Part shown: in pieces, positions 5,779 through 7,750 of the stretch
Layout: each line of letters begins with the position of its first letter
Numbering within the stretch: position 1 is the first letter of the stretch
NCBI GenBank assembly: GCA_049647485.1
Contig: JBARXT010000236.1
Coordinates: forward strand, 1 to 7,750
From: 62-47 sp049647485
GTDB lineage: Bacteria; Pseudomonadota; Alphaproteobacteria; Rhizobiales; Xanthobacteraceae
Length of the DNA: 7,750 nt
Direction: 5' to 3'
Made by a program: the position numbers and the translations under genes
Notes under the pieces: model-generated
Seen by the model: only the letters and a program-made list of their open reading frames with translations
Told to the model about the DNA's origin: nothing
Databases searched by the model: none

Positions 5779-7326
5779 TCAGAAGGCGGGCAGCGTCGTT
5801 ACCGTGACTTTCACTGCGCCGCTGGCCTCGGCAATGACGCGCAACTTGGTGGAATCGAACGCGATTCCGGCAAGGCTGAGATTGTTGATCGCAGCCTCGA
5901 CGCGTACGCCGTCTTCCTTCTTCTGCAAACCGGCGACGACGGCGCCGATCTGCTGCCGCGCATCGGCGGCGAGCGGCTTGAGGTCGATGACGGCTTTCTC
6001 CGCCACCGCCTTTTCCAGATAAGGGATCGCGGCACGGGTCGCCGCCCCGAACAGGCCGTAGGCTGCGTCGGATTCGACCGCGAGCTTGATGTCGGTCAGC
6101 CGCACCGTCTGTTGTTTCGCATCGAGGGCCGGTTTGCCCCAGATATTCACGGTGGCGTCGGCGCCGAGCCCGAACCAGCTTCGTTTCTCCTTGGCGTCCA
6201 CCACCAGCGAGATCAACAGGCGATCGCCTGCGGCGGCGACGGTGGCGCGCTTGACGGTCACCGCGACGGCGCTGTCCTTGTCTTCCGGGAAGGTCTTGCC
6301 GGCGAACTGCGCCGCCAGGATCTTGTTGATGTCGGTGAACGGCAGATCCACCGGCACGCCGATCTCGACGCGGCCGGGACGCGGCGCGATCAACTCCAGG
6401 GTGGCGGGGAAGGGGCATTGCGGCTTGGTTTCCGCCGAGGTGATCCGGGTTTCCGCATTGACCCCGAGCATCAGCGTGACGTTGCTGGCATCGATCTTCG
6501 GCTGCACCGCGATGGCCTTGGTCGGCTTCAACTCCAGCCACAACTGCGGTTGCGCCGCCGCGCCATGAAGCGGAATCGAGCGGCACATCTTGGCCCACTC
6601 CCGCCGCGCGTTCTGTTCGAGCATGGGATCGTTGCGGATGCGCTGCTGCAATGTCGCAAGCTGCTCGTTCACGGCCTGATCGATCGCCGGCTTGGTTTGC
6701 GCCGGGACGCTGACGCGGACGCCGGCAATCGAGAGATTGGTGTCGCCGAGATCGACCTGCGCTGCGAGGTTCGGTTCGATGCGCCAGTTCGCCGTCAGCG
6801 CCGGGCGCGACGTCATGCCGACATTGCCGCGAATCTCGGCGTCGGCCTTGAACGACTTGATGTTGATCGCGCCGATCTGCTTGGCGACGTTGCCGCCCAG
6901 CAGCGAGCCGAGCGCATCGTTCAGCGCACCCCGCGCATTGGCGGATAGCGAACCCGTCACATTGAGCTTGCCGGTGAGTGGCGTTGCCAGCGCCAACGCG
7001 GCTTGCGCGCCGCTGGCGGTGATCGCGCCGCGCGCCGCGGTCCAGTTGATGTCGGCGTCCTGCAACAGTTGCGGCACCGGGTTCGCCGCTTTGCCGGCGA
7101 AGTTGCGCGGGGCGGCGCGTTCGGCGGCATCGCCGATGGCTTTAAGCGGAATCTGGATCGGCACCAGCAGCGTCGAATTGCGGGTCGCCTCCGGCAGCGG
7201 CGGCAGCTTCGCGAGCACCGGCGCAGGTGGCGATTGGCTCGGCGCGAGCCAGTCCATTGCTTTCAGACTGACGGCGAATGCGACCGCAACCACCGCAACG
7301 GCGATCACGATGGGTTTGAGACGCAT
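5779..7326 (-). CDS. Membrane-anchored DUF4403 family protein
   Basis: A 515-residue protein with an N-terminal membrane span or uncleaved signal at about 4-24, a Pro-rich linker (27-46), and the rest predicted in the periplasm as alternating beta strands and amphipathic helices. I recognise it as DUF4403, a family of unknown function. Two segments look like copies of one module: LVPIQIPLKAIGDAAERAAP (54-73) and IGVPVDLPFTDINKILAAQ (322-340), suggesting a duplicated architecture. Only Cys248 and Cys304 are present. The start is ATG 7326, with GGGGGA about ten bases upstream; an in-frame TTG at 7344 would add six residues and is less likely. Between its stop and the binding-protein start are 129 bases without a clear terminator. 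Repeated strand-helix modules resemble lipid-binding tubular domains, but that is only an inference. Confidence 0.85.
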   Translation of the reverse strand: MRLKPIVIAVAVVAVAFAVSLKAMDWLAPSQSPPAPVLAKLPPLPEATRNSTLLVPIQIPLKAIGDAAERAAPRNFAGKAANPVPQLLQDADINWTAARGAITASGAQAALALATPLTGKLNVTGSLSANARGALNDALGSLLGGNVAKQIGAINIKSFKADAEIRGNVGMTSRPALTANWRIEPNLAAQVDLGDTNLSIAGVRVSVPAQTKPAIDQAVNEQLATLQQRIRNDPMLEQNARREWAKMCRSIPLHGAAAQPQLWLELKPTKAIAVQPKIDASNVTLMLGVNAETRITSAETKPQCPFPATLELIAPRPGRVEIGVPVDLPFTDINKILAAQFAGKTFPEDKDSAVAVTVKRATVAAAGDRLLISLVVDAKEKRSWFGLGADATVNIWGKPALDAKQQTVRLTDIKLAVESDAAYGLFGAATRAAIPYLEKAVAEKAVIDLKPLAADARQQIGAVVAGLQKKEDGVRVEAAINNLSLAGIAFDSTKLRVIAEASGAVKVTVTTLPAF

Positions 7327-7389
7327 CGGCTTTCGATCCCCCAACGACGTTTGCCTATCGTCGTCAATGGGACGTCAGTGCGGCATCGT

Positions 7390-7444
7390 CAAGGCGCGCC
7401 TTGCAGGCTACAGGTTCAAATCCGCTCTCGCGTGTTGCGCAACA
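7390..7444. repeat. Two short perfect palindromes upstream of the DUF4403 gene
   Basis: CAAGGCGCGCCTTG (7390-7403, 14 bases) and TGTTGCGCAACA (7433-7444, 12 bases) lie in the 126-base gap between the small membrane peptide and the DUF4403 gene. Either may be an operator for the DUF4403 gene or a weak hairpin after the peptide gene. Neither is followed by a T-run on the minus strand. Confidence 0.4.
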
Positions 7445-7452
7445 GCCCGGAT

Positions 7453-7536
7453 TTACAGCAGTCCGAGTACGATGGCGCCGACGAAGGCCAGCGAAAGATA
7501 TGCGGTGAAGGTGGTGAGTTTGCCGAATGTCGTCAT
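7453..7536 (-). CDS. 27-residue single-span membrane peptide
   Basis: A short reading frame from ATG 7536 to TAA 7453 encodes MTTFGKLTTFTAYLSLAFVG followed by AIVLGLL. Residues 8-27 form one uninterrupted hydrophobic helix, and the only charged residue is Lys6, so the N terminus would sit in the cytoplasm with the helix in the inner membrane. A strong ribosome site, GGGGAG, lies seven bases before the start. A near-match to the EcfG promoter (7582-7606) lies at a distance like that of the two PRC-barrel promoters. It is too short for routine annotation. Similar tiny hydrophobic proteins seem to occur in Bradyrhizobium relatives, but this is from memory. It may be transcribed with the DUF4403 gene 126 bases downstream. 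Function unknown; small single-span proteins often modulate a larger membrane partner. Confidence 0.65.
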   Translation of the reverse strand: MTTFGKLTTFTAYLSLAFVGAIVLGLL

Positions 7537-7581
7537 GGCTCATCTCCCCATTTCGAGCGCGCTCATCCAGACTTCGACCTT

Positions 7582-7606
7582 AACCAGAAAACGCGCCGTC
7601 CGTTCC
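7582..7606 (-). promoter_or_regulatory. Possible EcfG-type promoter for the small membrane peptide
   Basis: Read on the minus strand: GGAAC (7606-7602), 16 bases, then GGTT (7585-7582). It differs from the two perfect sites in this window only at the first, least conserved base of the -10 element. It lies 45 bases before the start codon of the 27-residue peptide. A similar one-mismatch site occurs inside a coding region elsewhere in the window, so this match is suggestive rather than firm. Confidence 0.45.
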
Positions 7607-7710
7607 CGGCAATGCGGATCGGCGCGTCCGCAAACACCGCCCGTATGGTTAAAACTTCCTGAAATCAATGCGTTGAAGAGTCCTTAAATAAATTCGACCA
7701 ACGTGCGCGG

Positions 7711-7750
7711 ATGAAGCGCCGAATAATCCTTTCCCTTATGGGCTGTGCCG
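7711..7750 (+). CDS. Possible start of a plus-strand exported protein, cut by the window end
   Basis: From ATG 7711 the open frame reads MKRRIILSLMGCA before the window ends. The basic start followed by a hydrophobic run resembles a signal peptide, and the pattern recalls the leaders of rhizobial ABC binding proteins that begin with a basic MKRR-like stretch. No Shine-Dalgarno sequence is visible in the preceding bases (GTGCGCGG), and only 13 codons can be seen. The gene would diverge from the small membrane peptide, with 174 bases between them. Confidence 0.35.
   Translation, partial: MKRRIILSLMGCA

Noticed and set aside
4576..6948. A 790-codon plus-strand open frame across the binding-protein and DUF4403 genes
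   Set aside because: It lies antisense to two well-recognised genes, crosses their intergenic gap, and is rich in Arg, His, Gly and Asp as expected from reading GC-rich coding DNA backwards.
7413..7423. GGTTCAAATCC, resembling a tRNA T-loop
   Set aside because: The flanking bases do not form a T-stem beyond two pairs, and no acceptor, D or anticodon arms are present.

Overview
This GC-rich window looks like chromosome from an alphaproteobacterium of the Bradyrhizobium/Rhodopseudomonas group. The pointers are high G+C, long spurious antisense reading frames, a two-piece YeeE/YedE transporter, an orphan branched-chain-amino-acid-type binding protein, a DUF4403 protein, and promoters matching the EcfG general-stress sigma factor that is specific to alphaproteobacteria. 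The organism is inferred from gene content, not from a marker gene.

Layout. Positions 1-100 are a perfect 100-base palindrome centred on a strong terminator. Its right arm holds the last 13 bases of a cytochrome P450 gene (88-1260, minus strand). Upstream of the P450 on the same strand lie two half-size membrane proteins of the YeeE/YedE sulfur-transport family (1341-1796 and 1801-2226, 4 bases apart) and a small secreted lytic transglycosylase (2326-2808). The strand then switches. Two plus-strand PRC-barrel genes follow: a cytoplasmic one (2996-3376) and an exported one (3768-4301), separated by 391 bases with no convincing gene. Each is preceded by a perfect GGAAC-N16-CGTT promoter. Two hairpin terminators (4334-4362 and 4397-4427) separate them from a convergent minus-strand block: a periplasmic solute-binding protein (4438-5649), a membrane-anchored DUF4403 protein (5779-7326) and a 27-residue single-span membrane peptide (7453-7536). 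The peptide has a near-match to the same promoter class. A plus-strand gene may start at 7711 and leave the window.

How it fits together. The best-supported regulatory theme is a small general-stress cluster, with two certain and one possible EcfG target, all envelope or PRC-barrel proteins. The YeeE-like pair probably forms one transporter for a reduced sulfur compound. The P450, the binding protein and the DUF4403 protein show no partner genes here (no ferredoxin, ABC permease or ATPase), so their substrates cannot be read from context. No RNA genes, insertion sequences or CRISPR arrays were seen. I found no clear evidence of an undescribed multi-gene system. The most unusual items are the 100-base palindrome, the paired EcfG promoters and the unannotated micro-membrane protein.
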